Below the pieces are notes generated by a model. That model saw only the letters and a list, made by a program, of their open reading frames with translations. It was not told the DNA's origin and searched no databases. From Paenibacillus mangrovi (GTDB taxonomy: Bacteria > Bacillota > Bacilli > Paenibacillales > Paenibacillaceae): a stretch of 64,000 bases of DNA. The stretch is from contig NZ_JALIRP010000009.1 of assembly GCF_022898935.1 (NCBI RefSeq), forward strand, positions 62,001 to 126,000. Direction: 5' to 3'. The stretch's first letter is position 1. Every line of letters starts with the position of its first letter. Of this stretch, positions 44,143 through 52,697 are shown piece by piece. The translations under genes were made by a program, and so were the position numbers.

Positions 44143-44189
44143 CCAAGCTCTTCATGCAGTCCGGATCGGCTTTTGCGGGGTTTAAGTAA
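44143..44189 (+). pseudogene. orphan 3' end of a sugar ABC permease gene
   Basis: The frame reads LFMQSGSAFAGFK then stop, against YYMQSGSAFTGFK at the end of the permease at 39478. The DNA match continues into the following terminator (44206). Everything upstream is replaced by the intron fragment. Confidence 0.75.
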
Positions 44190-44205
44190 CTGGAGTGCGG
44201 AAAGT

Positions 44206-44249
44206 GAAGCAGCCATTTTTCGGGAAGACCGGGGAATGGCTGCTTTGTT
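44206..44249 (+). terminator. terminator of the repeated AAGCAGCCATT family (copy C)
   Basis: AAGCAGCCATT and AATGGCTGCTT form the stem. It lies 16 bases after the permease remnant, as copy B does after its intact permease. From here to the cupin gene (44400) I find no other gene. Confidence 0.75.
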
Positions 44250-44399
44250 GCGTACTATTATGGCTTGATGAGGTCATGAGGAGGATTTTTGTGTCAAACC
44301 TGTTGTAATAATTTACCGTATTTGATGTTAAAGTGAGTATAGTAGCACCATCCATCTTGAAATGCGAACCAAAACACGAAAGAGAAATGAGGTTAAACG

Positions 44400-44945
44400 A
44401 TGAGGCAACATCAACCGAACCCTGGTGTTCTGGTTCATCCCGACGGCACGACCGTCACCTGTCTGGAATGGAGCACGGACGATCATGGGGAGTATTTGCT
44501 GGTTGAACATAACATCAGCCGGAATGGTGCGATCAACGGAGCGCATTGGCATCCTTCGCTAACGGAGACGTTTACCATAATACAGGGAACCATGCGCTTC
44601 AGGGTGGACGGGAAAGACATTTGGGCCGGTCCAGGCGAACGTCTGACAGTCACGCCAGGCCAGGTCCATCAATTTTGGAATGAGAGTGACGGACAGTTGA
44701 TGATGCGGCATGAGATACGCCCTCCCGGAAACCATTGGCAAATGTTCGCGCTCATTCACAAGTTAGAAACTGAAGGGAAGATGAATAAAAAAGGGATCCC
44801 TTCGAATCCGTTATGGTTGGGGCTTGCCTGGAAATCCATGGACGGATATATTGCCGGACCTCCCGTGACTGTTCAAAAGGTCGTTATGGGGGGATTGGCA
44901 CGAATCGCGAATGCCCTCGGTTATACCGTAAATGGGAATTCTTGA
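44400..44945 (+). CDS. cupin domain-containing protein
   Basis: The 181-residue protein has a double-stranded beta-helix core with GAHWHPSLTETFTIIQG near residue 48, where the His-x-His and Glu form a metal site, and GERLTVTPGQVHQFWNE near 79. Such proteins act as metal-dependent dioxygenases, isomerases or binding proteins. A conserved C-terminal extension of 60 residues may be membrane-associated (GGLARIANALGY). ATG 44400 follows ATGAGG. It stands alone. Confidence 0.82.
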   Translation: MRQHQPNPGVLVHPDGTTVTCLEWSTDDHGEYLLVEHNISRNGAINGAHWHPSLTETFTIIQGTMRFRVDGKDIWAGPGERLTVTPGQVHQFWNESDGQLMMRHEIRPPGNHWQMFALIHKLETEGKMNKKGIPSNPLWLGLAWKSMDGYIAGPPVTVQKVVMGGLARIANALGYTVNGNS

Positions 44946-44977
44946 TCTGCTCTTGTCCATTTCACATTCGTTTTCCT

Positions 44978-45439
44978 TTAAGTGATAGCTAATTTACTAA
45001 CAACACTATCGGGACCAGAAAAAATGGACCCGCCGTTGCGAACGGTATCGCGAATAAGTCTTATCATTGATTCTCGATCGGCTTTCACCGCGGAAATCCA
45101 ATTCTGTGGCGCATCGGTCTCAGGGTCGTACAGGGCGCCCCAACCGGCTAACTCAAGCAATATTGGTATTAAATCCAAGCCTTTGTCCGAAAGAAAATAA
45201 ACCTCTTTGCGCTTATCTGTAGCGTGGGGCTTTTTAACGAGAATGCCTTTCAACTCTAAATGAGCAAGGCGGCTGGCCAGTATATTTGATGAAATTCTCT
45301 CTTCAGACTCAATGAACTCCCCGTAGGTGTTCTTTCCGAAATATACGATGTCTCGGATAATCAGCAAAGACCAGGTATCGCCAAAAGCCTCTAAAGAAAA
45401 ATTAATCGGGCAGTGTGATTTAGGATCTGAACGTTTCAT
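44978..45439 (-). CDS. HxlR family transcriptional regulator
   Basis: The 153-residue protein has the HxlR winged helix (CPINFSLEAFGDTWSLLIIRDI at residues 10-31, then ISSNILASRLAHLELKGIL). The Cys in CPI is conserved in the redox- or electrophile-sensing members of the family. It is divergent from the DUF899 gene, with a direct-repeat operator between them, so it likely regulates both itself and that gene. Confidence 0.9.
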   Translation of the reverse strand: MKRSDPKSHCPINFSLEAFGDTWSLLIIRDIVYFGKNTYGEFIESEERISSNILASRLAHLELKGILVKKPHATDKRKEVYFLSDKGLDLIPILLELAGWGALYDPETDAPQNWISAVKADRESMIRLIRDTVRNGGSIFSGPDSVVSKLAIT

Positions 45440-45455
45440 AAGACCAATTTATCAT

Positions 45456-45494
45456 ACTTGCATAACAAAAGCAATATAACTTGCATTATGAAAG
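45456..45494. promoter_or_regulatory. direct-repeat operator for HxlR-type regulator
   Basis: ACTTGCATAACAAAAG (45456) and ACTTGCATTATGAAAG (45479) are direct repeats 23 bases apart, agreeing at 13 of 16 positions. HxlR of Bacillus is known to bind paired direct repeats. The second repeat contains the -35 box of the DUF899 promoter. Confidence 0.7.
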
Positions 45495-45509
45495 TAATAA
45501 TCGTATACT
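45481..45509 (+). promoter_or_regulatory. promoter of the DUF899 gene
   Basis: TTGCAT and TATACT are separated by 17 bases. A minus-strand candidate for the regulator gene, TTGCTT-N17-TAAATT, overlaps the first repeat. Confidence 0.65.
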
Positions 45510-45563
45510 GGGATCATTGCAGCATGTTTAAAATTTCCAATTCATGTAGGGAGGATGGATTAT

Positions 45564-46229
45564 ATGAGCATTTCTTCAATGCCTCAGATCGTTTCAGAAG
45601 AAGAGTGGCAGGTTGCTCGTCAAAAACTGCTCGTCAGAGAAAAGGAACTCACCCGCGCGTTAGACGCACTTGCTGCGGAGCGCAGAAGGCTGCCGATGGT
45701 GCGAATTGAAAAAGATTACGTGTTCGAGGGGCCAAACGGCACAGCGAGCCTGCTTGATCTTTTCGACGGGCGTCGGCAACTCATCGTCTATCATTTCATG
45801 ATGGATCCAGGATCCGACCATCGCTGCCGCGGCTGCTCATCCTTTGTCGACAACATTGGTCACCTAGCTCATCTGCATGCCCGTGATACTTCCTTCATCC
45901 TCGTTTCGCCAGCACCCTTTACACAGATCGAATCTTTTCGAAAGCGTATGGGTTGGACACTCCCTTGGTTCTCCTCAAACGGCGACAATTTCAATATCGA
46001 CTGCGGCGCAGGCAAAGGATTTGGCTTGAGCATCTTCCTCCGTAATGACGATAGTGTGTTTCGAACCTATTATACGACGGCACGCGGTGTAGACAGGATC
46101 AGAGCCGATTTCAATCTCCTCGATCTGACGCCTTACGGTCGTCAGGAGGATTGGGAGGATTCACCTGAAGGGTGGCCGCAAACACCTCCATACACGTGGT
46201 GGCGATTACACGACGAGTACGAAGTATGA
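45564..46229 (+). CDS. DUF899 family thioredoxin-like protein
   Basis: The 221-residue protein matches the DUF899 family: an N-terminal helix (VRIEKDYVFEGPNG near residue 48) and a thioredoxin-like domain with DHRCRGCSSFVD near 92, a CxxC pair. Function is not established for the family; a redox role is inferred. I choose ATG 45564, since GGGAGG lies directly before the first in-frame ATG at 45555 but eight bases from this one. HxlR control suggests an electrophile or oxidant response. Confidence 0.87.
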   Translation: MSISSMPQIVSEEEWQVARQKLLVREKELTRALDALAAERRRLPMVRIEKDYVFEGPNGTASLLDLFDGRRQLIVYHFMMDPGSDHRCRGCSSFVDNIGHLAHLHARDTSFILVSPAPFTQIESFRKRMGWTLPWFSSNGDNFNIDCGAGKGFGLSIFLRNDDSVFRTYYTTARGVDRIRADFNLLDLTPYGRQEDWEDSPEGWPQTPPYTWWRLHDEYEV

Positions 46230-46290
46230 CCCAGGATGTTTTTTCCTAATTATTTTTGTCGTAATGTATGTATCATGATAGTAAAGGAGC

Positions 46291-46330
46291 TGAGCATATC
46301 GCTTAGAAACAAGTGATATGCTCATTTTTT
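46291..46330 (+). terminator. terminator of the DUF899 gene
   Basis: TGAGCATATC-G-CTT and AAG-T-GATATGCTCA pair around AGAAAC, followed by six T residues. Confidence 0.8.
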
Positions 46331-46350
46331 GATGACTTCAGCTTCCATGA

Positions 46351-46381
46351 AAAAAAAAGATGCCCGCATTTGTGAGCATCC
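46351..46381 (-). terminator. terminator of the methyltransferase gene
   Basis: On the minus strand GGATGC and GCATC flank a 12-base loop and run into eight T residues. Confidence 0.6.
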
Positions 46382-46408
46382 TTTTATGCCTTGGCTTTTT
46401 AGTTATTT

Positions 46409-47167
46409 TCAGCAGCCCGGGAATTTGGCCGTGATCATAAAACGTTCCGAATTCGTCTGGATGCCTTTTTCCGTTTGATGATCCTTGATGAATTTTTGCA
46501 GGATTTGATAATCCAATTCATTTTGCCCGAAATCGGGAATGGTTTGAGTATGCTTGAGCAGGAAAATCAAGTCTTCGTCCGTCTGATAATATTCGGTGGC
46601 ATTATATTCAGACAACTGAATATCGGAAAAACCCTCTTCGCTTAATTCTGCCATGTATCGCTTTTTTAATGTCCCAGGCTTCGTCCCCGAAGCCTGCCCT
46701 CTTCCGAACGCTTCTTTAATATTTAACTTGTCGTTTTCACTTACCTGCTGCGTGAGGAATAACCCACCGTTCACGAGCACTTTTGCTATTTCTTTAGCAC
46801 AAAAAGGCGAATGCCTGCAGGTAACGACATTAAAAAAGCTCGCGGGGAAATCCAGCTTCATTGCATCCATCTGTAAAAAACGAACATTAGGTACACCTGA
46901 TTTCATGGCGTTGCGGTTTGCCGTTTCAATCATTCCGCTCGACCAGTCGATCCCAACGAGAAGCAATAGCGATTCAGCTATAGATAAAATGGCTTCACCG
47001 CCGCCTGTGCCGATGTCAAGCAAGAGGTCCGATTTTTTGCATGCCTTTGTTACTTCATTATAGAAATCCCACTTTACCCCTTCGGACACGCATTTCACAT
47101 GACTGAAATCCCATCCGTTTAACTTACCGACTTTATCATAAAATTGTTGATATTCTTGAGGATTCAT
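46409..47167 (-). CDS. class I SAM-dependent methyltransferase
   Basis: The 252-residue protein has motif I LLDIGTGGGE near residue 49, an acidic residue at the end of strand 2 in VGIDWSSGMIE, and QMDAMKLDFP near residue 101, typical of the UbiE/Methyltransf_11 group. The CRHSPFC segment near residue 117 shows that it is not the usual DxxFD type. It uses S-adenosylmethionine on an unknown small substrate. Start ATG 47167 follows GGAAGGTG. It is divergent from spoVB. Confidence 0.87.
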   Translation of the reverse strand: MNPQEYQQFYDKVGKLNGWDFSHVKCVSEGVKWDFYNEVTKACKKSDLLLDIGTGGGEAILSIAESLLLLVGIDWSSGMIETANRNAMKSGVPNVRFLQMDAMKLDFPASFFNVVTCRHSPFCAKEIAKVLVNGGLFLTQQVSENDKLNIKEAFGRGQASGTKPGTLKKRYMAELSEEGFSDIQLSEYNATEYYQTDEDLIFLLKHTQTIPDFGQNELDYQILQKFIKDHQTEKGIQTNSERFMITAKFPGC

Positions 47168-47346
47168 ATTTTTTCACCTTCCAACATTTCACCTCATTTG
47201 AAAGATTAGATCCATTATATTTCGAAGATCGGTTGTTAATCAATAAAAGTAGCGCACCATTTTCACAGCCTTGTCTGCATGTATTGGACATTGTCCGAAT
47301 AAGTTTAAAAAGGTAAACAGGACAAACAGTAGGTGGGATGCGACCA

Positions 47347-48903
47347 ATGGAATTAAAAAAGCAAAGCTTTATGCGCGGGACGTTTATTTTGACCGTATCG
47401 TCATTTTTTACTAAAGGGCTCGGGTTTGTAAACGGCATATTGCTGGCGCGTTTTTTGGGAGCGGAAGGAGTCGGGCTGCTTATGATCGCTCATCCGCTGC
47501 TTCCGCTATTTATAACGATGACGGAACTGGGGCTTCCGGTCGCGATTTCGAAGCTGGTGTCGGAGGCGGAGGCCAGGCAGGATGAAGCGCGGATAAAACG
47601 GATTCTCGCCGTATCCTTAACGGTTACGGGCAGCTTAAGCATCGTATTGACAACGGTGGCTCTCCTTGGCTCCAAGTGGATCGCCTCGATTGTATTAGCT
47701 GATCAACGAGCCTATTTAGCAATGGTCGCCATCACCCCGATCATTCCGATTATCGCCATATCCGCCGTGCTGAAGGGATATTTTCGCGGCAGACAAAACA
47801 TGAACCCGCTCGCCTTATCCGACATCTTGGAGAATTTGGCGCAAATCGTCGTCATTTTCGGCGTGGTCAAACTGCTGCTTCCCTACGGGATCGCCTATGC
47901 CGCCGCAGGAGCGATGGGAGCTTCGGTGATCGGAGAGGGAGTCGGTCTAATCTATTTGTTTTCGGTGTTCAAATGGGCAAACCGGGAGAAGGTCAAGGAA
48001 AAACCTCAGCTTACGCCAAAAACCTTGCTCAAAGGAGACAGCACGCTGCGAGACCTACTGCGCATCGGCTTGCCGATGACTGGCAGCGGCTTTATCCATT
48101 CCATCTACCATGCGTTTCTTCCGCTGGTGATTACGAAAAGCCTGGTGCTGTTCGGCGTCGGTGTCGAGATGGCGACCAAGCAATTTGGTCTGCTGGCAGG
48201 TTACGCCATTCCGCTGCTGTTCCTCCCCAGCTTTTTTACCCAATCGTTATCAACGGCATTAATTCCCGCGATCAGCGAAGCGAGTGCGAACAACAACAGC
48301 CAGCTCGTACACAGCCGCATGGACATGGCCATGCGTACCGGGCTTCTTGTCGGCGTGCCCTGCACCATCATTTTATATTTATGGGCGGTTCCGCTGACGA
48401 CGGTGATCTATCATGCACCGGAAGCGGGCGTACTGCTCAAGCTGCTGGCACCGCTATTTTTCCTTTATTATTTTGAGGCGCCTTTGAAGGCCATTTTACT
48501 TGGTCTGGGTAAAGCGTCTACCGTGATGTGGAACCATATCATGACGAATATTTTTGAGGTGAGCCTCATCTTCGTGCTCGGTAGCAACATCGGGATCCAA
48601 GGCGTCGCCATGGCATTCGGGCTGGGCATCCTGCTGCTCACCGTGCTGAATTTTTTTGCCGTAGCCGGAACGATCGGTTTTTATTTAGATTTCCGTATTC
48701 TGCTCAAGGCGGGAACGGGAGGAATCGTCATGACGGTTACCAGTCTGGCAGCTCACCGTTTTCTGATACGCATGGACTTGGGGCAGACGGTCGCGCTGTT
48801 CGGAGCGCTGCTCGTTTCGTTGCTCGCCTATTTTGCCGTATTGCAGCTCACCCGCGCTTTGCGCAGCGGACCGATCACGCCGACGATTACGCCGGTTTCC
48901 TGA
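47347..48903 (+). CDS. spoVB: SpoVB/MurJ-like polysaccharide flippase
   Basis: The 518-residue protein has about 14 membrane spans and the MVF/SpoVB-type start RGTFILTVSSFFTKGLGFVNGI. The polar segment LKGYFRGRQNMNP near residue 140 is typical of SpoVB, which supports spore cortex peptidoglycan synthesis; paralogs serve other lipid-linked glycans. I choose ATG 47347, because GTAGGTGGG abuts the earlier ATG at 47338. Assignment to sporulation and not to a general flippase role is inferred from family resemblance. Confidence 0.8.
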   Translation: MELKKQSFMRGTFILTVSSFFTKGLGFVNGILLARFLGAEGVGLLMIAHPLLPLFITMTELGLPVAISKLVSEAEARQDEARIKRILAVSLTVTGSLSIVLTTVALLGSKWIASIVLADQRAYLAMVAITPIIPIIAISAVLKGYFRGRQNMNPLALSDILENLAQIVVIFGVVKLLLPYGIAYAAAGAMGASVIGEGVGLIYLFSVFKWANREKVKEKPQLTPKTLLKGDSTLRDLLRIGLPMTGSGFIHSIYHAFLPLVITKSLVLFGVGVEMATKQFGLLAGYAIPLLFLPSFFTQSLSTALIPAISEASANNNSQLVHSRMDMAMRTGLLVGVPCTIILYLWAVPLTTVIYHAPEAGVLLKLLAPLFFLYYFEAPLKAILLGLGKASTVMWNHIMTNIFEVSLIFVLGSNIGIQGVAMAFGLGILLLTVLNFFAVAGTIGFYLDFRILLKAGTGGIVMTVTSLAAHRFLIRMDLGQTVALFGALLVSLLAYFAVLQLTRALRSGPITPTITPVS

Positions 48904-48941
48904 ATGGGAGGATCGGGAGGGTAAATAGCATCTTCAAGAAG

Positions 48942-48971
48942 AATCCGGAGCGTAATTGCCCCGGATTTTTT
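48942..48971 (+). terminator. terminator of the flippase gene
   Basis: AATCCGGaGC and GCcCCGGATT pair around GTAATT, followed by six T residues. Confidence 0.75.
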
Positions 48972-49002
48972 GGTTTGTGATTCATGTTGAAAGTCTTCCA
49001 TT

Positions 49003-49150
49003 TAGAACGTGTATTCGCTGACAAACAGCTGTTCATTCTCAAATATAAAATACTTTTATAAACGGATGATAGACTTCCTGGTCATTGTCGAACTTGCGGC
49101 GAATGTTGGGGAATTCTTTATAATTCAGCTGTCGGAGAGCGATTTATTCC
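49003..49150 (-). pseudogene. possible C-terminal remnant of an unidentified gene
   Basis: On the minus strand ALRQLNYKEFPNIRRKFDND runs on for 13 more codons to a stop at 49039. A second frame continues with FENEQLFVSEYTF and a stop near 49003. The composition looks like real protein cut by a frameshift, but I do not recognise the family. The rest of 48972-49271 shows no gene. Confidence 0.3.
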
Positions 49151-49271
49151 CACAAATAAGGCCGGCTCATTAGCTACAAAAATTTTAGTTTAATTCAGAT
49201 TATAGATAATTTAAATGTATTCATGTAAAATAATTGAAATAAAATGCATCGCTGAAAGGAGAAGAACGAGC

Positions 49272-50201
49272 ATGCTCGAGCTCAGTTTTCAAAATCCAGA
49301 CAAGCTTGTTACCGTCGCGCATGCCTTGTCTACTCGCGCCCGCGTCGATATGCTTCAGCTACTGAGTACCAAAAGTATGAATGTGGTGGAGATCGCGGAA
49401 GCGCTAAAGCTGCCGGTCTCGACCGTGGCCAACAATGTAAAGGTGCTGGAGGCCGCCAAGCTGATCAGTACTGAGCTGCTCCCTGCTTCGCGCGGGGCGA
49501 TGAAGGTGTGCAGCCGTAATTATGATGACATTCGAATCGCGTTTAATGTCGAGAAGACGATCCCGAGAGGGATGCTCAGCACCTACGAAATGGAGATGCC
49601 GATCGGTCATTATAGCGACTGCGAGGTTCATCCGACATGCGGCATGGCGAGTGCTGAAGGTATGATCGTCCGGGAGGATGAGCCGGCCAGCTTCTACCAT
49701 CCGAAGCATATCGGAGCGCAAATGATCTGGCTTCGCAAGGGTTTCCTGGAGTATCTTTTACCTCTCGAAATCCCTTCCAATGCCCGTATCGACGCTTTGG
49801 AAATATCCATGGAAATGTGCTCCGAGGCGCCGAATTACGATAACAATTGGCCTTCAGACATCACGCTTTGGATCAATGGCGTTGAGCTCGGCACCTGGAC
49901 GAGCCCGGGCGACTTCGGTGATCGGCGCGGCAAGCTGAACCCGGCCTGGTGGCCGGATTGGTCGACGCAATACGGATTGCTGAAAACATGGCGCATAGAT
50001 CGAAATTTGACGACGCTGGACATGGAGAAGACCTCGGGGGTGACAATTGACGAATTGAAACTTATTCATCGCCCCAACATCCGACTTCGGGTCGGCGTGA
50101 AGTCGGATGCGGTTCACCAGGGTGGTATGAATTTGTTCGGAAGGCATTTTGGCGATTACGAGCAGGACATTATGGTGAAAGTCTATTATGTAACCGAATA
50201 A
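49272..50201 (+). CDS. ArsR-type winged-helix regulator with sugar-operon effector domain
   Basis: About 309 residues. Residues 10-80 form an ArsR-like winged helix (HALSTRARVDMLQLLSTKSM, EIAEALKLPVSTVANNVKVLE). The C-terminal 220 residues are beta-rich, with WINGVELGTWTSPGDFGDRRG near residue 203, resembling jelly-roll/galactose-binding folds. No metal-binding Cys box of true ArsR is seen. I start at ATG 49272 after AAGGAGAAG; the frame opens at 49215. It precedes the third sugar ABC operon with the GH2 enzyme, and probably senses a glycoside. Confidence 0.85.
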   Translation: MLELSFQNPDKLVTVAHALSTRARVDMLQLLSTKSMNVVEIAEALKLPVSTVANNVKVLEAAKLISTELLPASRGAMKVCSRNYDDIRIAFNVEKTIPRGMLSTYEMEMPIGHYSDCEVHPTCGMASAEGMIVREDEPASFYHPKHIGAQMIWLRKGFLEYLLPLEIPSNARIDALEISMEMCSEAPNYDNNWPSDITLWINGVELGTWTSPGDFGDRRGKLNPAWWPDWSTQYGLLKTWRIDRNLTTLDMEKTSGVTIDELKLIHRPNIRLRVGVKSDAVHQGGMNLFGRHFGDYEQDIMVKVYYVTE

Positions 50202-50277
50202 TGATATCGAAAAGCTTTTGTTTACAGATTATTTGTAACCAAGAGCTTTTTTACTCCTATTAATCCCATTAATTAGA

Positions 50278-50292
50278 ATGAAAGCGTTGACA
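50278..50292 (+). promoter_or_regulatory. cre box of the third sugar ABC operon
   Basis: ATGAAAGCGTTGACA fits the cre consensus at every fixed position and differs from the box at 80-94 by two bases. It lies 107 bases before the binding-protein start. CcpA repression of the operon is inferred. Confidence 0.8.
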
Positions 50293-50398
50293 TTATGATG
50301 AAACGGAATTATTATAGCCTCAAAGGTACAAAAAAATTGAAATAAAACAATAATTTTGGTGCCTTGAAATGAGATTATCCAAGACGGGGGAGGAAAAT

Positions 50399-51727
50399 AT
50401 GAGGAGAAAATTTGGTTTAATATTAGTGACATTGATGTCGTTAGCTCTGGTGCTTGGCGCTTGCGGCGCCAGCAATACCGGATCAAAAACTTCAGATGGT
50501 GCCGAGAATACAACCAGCGCACCGGGCTCCGATTCGGGCAGCGGCAAGAAGGTCACACTTTCGTTCTGGACGCTCTTTAGTGGGGGAGACGGTGACAACA
50601 TGCAAGCGATGATCGATGAGTTCAACAAGACTCATCCGGACATTCAAGTGAAGAACACGAAACTGGAATGGGGAGAATATTACACGAAGCTAATCACAGC
50701 TGTCGGCAATGGCAACGGTCCCGACGTCGGAATTTCTCATACCTCCCGCCTACCCGATCTAATCAACCAAGGCGTCGTAAGCGAGCTGGACGATGTGGCC
50801 CAAGCTGCAGGCGTCGACTGGAGTTCTTATAACTCCAACTTGCTGAACGCTACCGTCGTAGATGGCAAGCATTACGCCGCCCCGATCGATACGCATCCGT
50901 TCATTATGTATTACAACAAGAAGCTGCTGAAGGACGCAGGACTTCTCGGAGATGACGGCAAACCGGTCATGGAGCAATCCGCAGACGGCTTCGTCGCTTT
51001 CTTGGAAATGCTTAAGCAGAAGCTGCCGTCTAAAGTGACACCGTTTGCGTTGTCCAATACCAATGACGATCCGTACCGCTTGTGGTGGGCGCTATACTCC
51101 CAACTCGGGGGCAACGACGTCATCTCTGACGACCTCAAGAAGGCAGCGCTCGACGCAGACAAGGGCGCGAAGGCGGCCGACTATATCCAGAAGCTATATT
51201 CGAACGGCTACATCAAGAAGAATGACCCGGATTTCTACAAGAACTTCCAGAGTGGAACAGCAGCCATTATGATGACGGGCGTCTGGGCGACGGGAACCTG
51301 GGAAGCGACGAAGGACCTTGAATTTGGCGCTATGCCGATTCCGAAGATCTTCGACCAGGCAGCAACATGGGGGGATTCGCATACGATAATCCTTCCTGTA
51401 GCGAAAAAGGAAGACCCGGATAAGGCCAAGGCCGCTATGATCTTCGCTGACTGGCTAGCATCCAACGGCCAGACCTGGGCGAAGGCGGGACATATTCCTT
51501 CCAAGCCTTCCGTGCTCGAGAAGCAGGAATTCAAGGACCTTCCATATCGCAGCGACTACGCTTCCGTAGCCGATACGGTCAAGTTCAACAAGCCTTCAAC
51601 AAAGAACTGGCAGATTCGCGACAATGCCCTGTTCAAGTACTTGAATGAAGTATGGACGAACAAGATGTCACCGGCGGACGCCATGACGAAGATGCAGGAT
51701 GCGATCCAGAAAGTATTAGACGAATAG
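50399..51727 (+). CDS. sugar ABC transporter substrate-binding lipoprotein
   Basis: The 442-residue protein has lipobox VLGAC (Cys near residue 21) and a Ser/Gly-rich linker, then the family 1 solute-binding fold with LSFWTLFSGGDGDNM and GNGPDVGISH near residue 108. I choose ATG 50399 after GGGGGAGG; the open frame begins 10 codons earlier. The neighbouring GH2 glycosidase suggests a beta-galactoside, glucuronide or related ligand, which is not provable here. Confidence 0.93.
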   Translation: MRRKFGLILVTLMSLALVLGACGASNTGSKTSDGAENTTSAPGSDSGSGKKVTLSFWTLFSGGDGDNMQAMIDEFNKTHPDIQVKNTKLEWGEYYTKLITAVGNGNGPDVGISHTSRLPDLINQGVVSELDDVAQAAGVDWSSYNSNLLNATVVDGKHYAAPIDTHPFIMYYNKKLLKDAGLLGDDGKPVMEQSADGFVAFLEMLKQKLPSKVTPFALSNTNDDPYRLWWALYSQLGGNDVISDDLKKAALDADKGAKAADYIQKLYSNGYIKKNDPDFYKNFQSGTAAIMMTGVWATGTWEATKDLEFGAMPIPKIFDQAATWGDSHTIILPVAKKEDPDKAKAAMIFADWLASNGQTWAKAGHIPSKPSVLEKQEFKDLPYRSDYASVADTVKFNKPSTKNWQIRDNALFKYLNEVWTNKMSPADAMTKMQDAIQKVLDE

Positions 51728-51748
51728 CACCGAATACAAGGAAGCCGA

Positions 51749-51777
51749 CAAGCTTGCGGGCAACGTCCGTAAGCTTG
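51749..51777 (+). terminator. hairpin between binding-protein and permease genes
   Basis: CAAGCTTGCGG and CCGTAAGCTTG pair (one G-T) around a 7-base loop. No T run follows. It begins 22 bases after the binding-protein stop. Confidence 0.7.
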
Positions 51778-51806
51778 CCGAGCTGCCCCGGCGAGGTGAG
51801 AGTAAT

Positions 51807-52691
51807 TTGAGAATAAGCAAGCTGAGAGCGGATTTGCTGGCCCTTCTTTTTTTGCTGCCTTTTGTCGTCATTTATGTTTTGTTCACGATTTGGCCGATGA
51901 TCAAGGGTGTCGAGATGACGTTCTACAAATGGACCTTGATTAAGAAGATGTCTTACGTAGGCTGGGATAACTATAATCGTATGCTTCATGACCGGGAAGT
52001 GTGGGAAGCGATTTGGCACTCGACGTTTTTCGTGATCCTAACGACGCCGACGATGATCGTGCTGGCAATTGTACTTGCGCTAATCGCCAATCGCAAGTCG
52101 AGGCTGCAGAAGCTGTACAGGACCGTATTCTTTATCCCGAGCGTTCTTTCCGTGGCTGTTGCTTCATTCCTTGGCCTGTTTATTTTTCAACCCTACATGG
52201 GCTTCGTGAACACCTTCCTTCATTGGATTCACTTGCTTCCCGAGAGCAGTGAGATCTTCTGGCTGACGGAAACCGGGTTGTCCTGGGTGGCCGTCGCTGT
52301 TATCACCCTCTGGTGGACGGTCGGCTTCAATTTCATACTTTATCTCTCAGCCATGCAGGAAATTCCGGACGAGATTAATGAGGCGGCCCGGCTGGATGGA
52401 GCGAACAACTGGAATATCTTCTGGAACATCACGTTCCCGCACCTTAGCCCGATCACGAAGACCATCACGATGTTGCAGATTATTAGCTCGTTCAAGGTCT
52501 TTATGCAGATCTACATTATCACGGGCGGCGGTCCGCTTGATAAGACGCGGCCGATTATCCAGCTCATTTATCAGACGGGCTTCCGTAAGAATGATTTGGG
52601 CTACGCGGCGACGATGTCATACGTGGTGTTCGTGATTCTGCTCGTTCTGTCAGCCGTCCAATATTGGATCAACAACCGGAAGGAGGCATAG
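51807..52691 (+). CDS. sugar ABC transporter permease (MalF/UgpA type)
   Basis: The 294-residue membrane protein has six spans and the EAA loop EINEAARLDGANNWNIFWNITFP near residue 189. The start is TTG 51807, spaced six bases from GAGGTGAGA. It pairs with the permease at 52698, six bases downstream. The operon lacks its own ATPase, as do the other two sugar operons in the window. Confidence 0.93.
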   Translation: MRISKLRADLLALLFLLPFVVIYVLFTIWPMIKGVEMTFYKWTLIKKMSYVGWDNYNRMLHDREVWEAIWHSTFFVILTTPTMIVLAIVLALIANRKSRLQKLYRTVFFIPSVLSVAVASFLGLFIFQPYMGFVNTFLHWIHLLPESSEIFWLTETGLSWVAVAVITLWWTVGFNFILYLSAMQEIPDEINEAARLDGANNWNIFWNITFPHLSPITKTITMLQIISSFKVFMQIYIITGGGPLDKTRPIIQLIYQTGFRKNDLGYAATMSYVVFVILLVLSAVQYWINNRKEA

Positions 52692-52697
52692 ATCTAG

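Noticed and set aside
43689..44216. 175-codon minus-strand frame over the VOC gene and intron fragment
   Set aside because: It is antisense to the VOC gene and covers non-coding intron sequence; codon content is poor.
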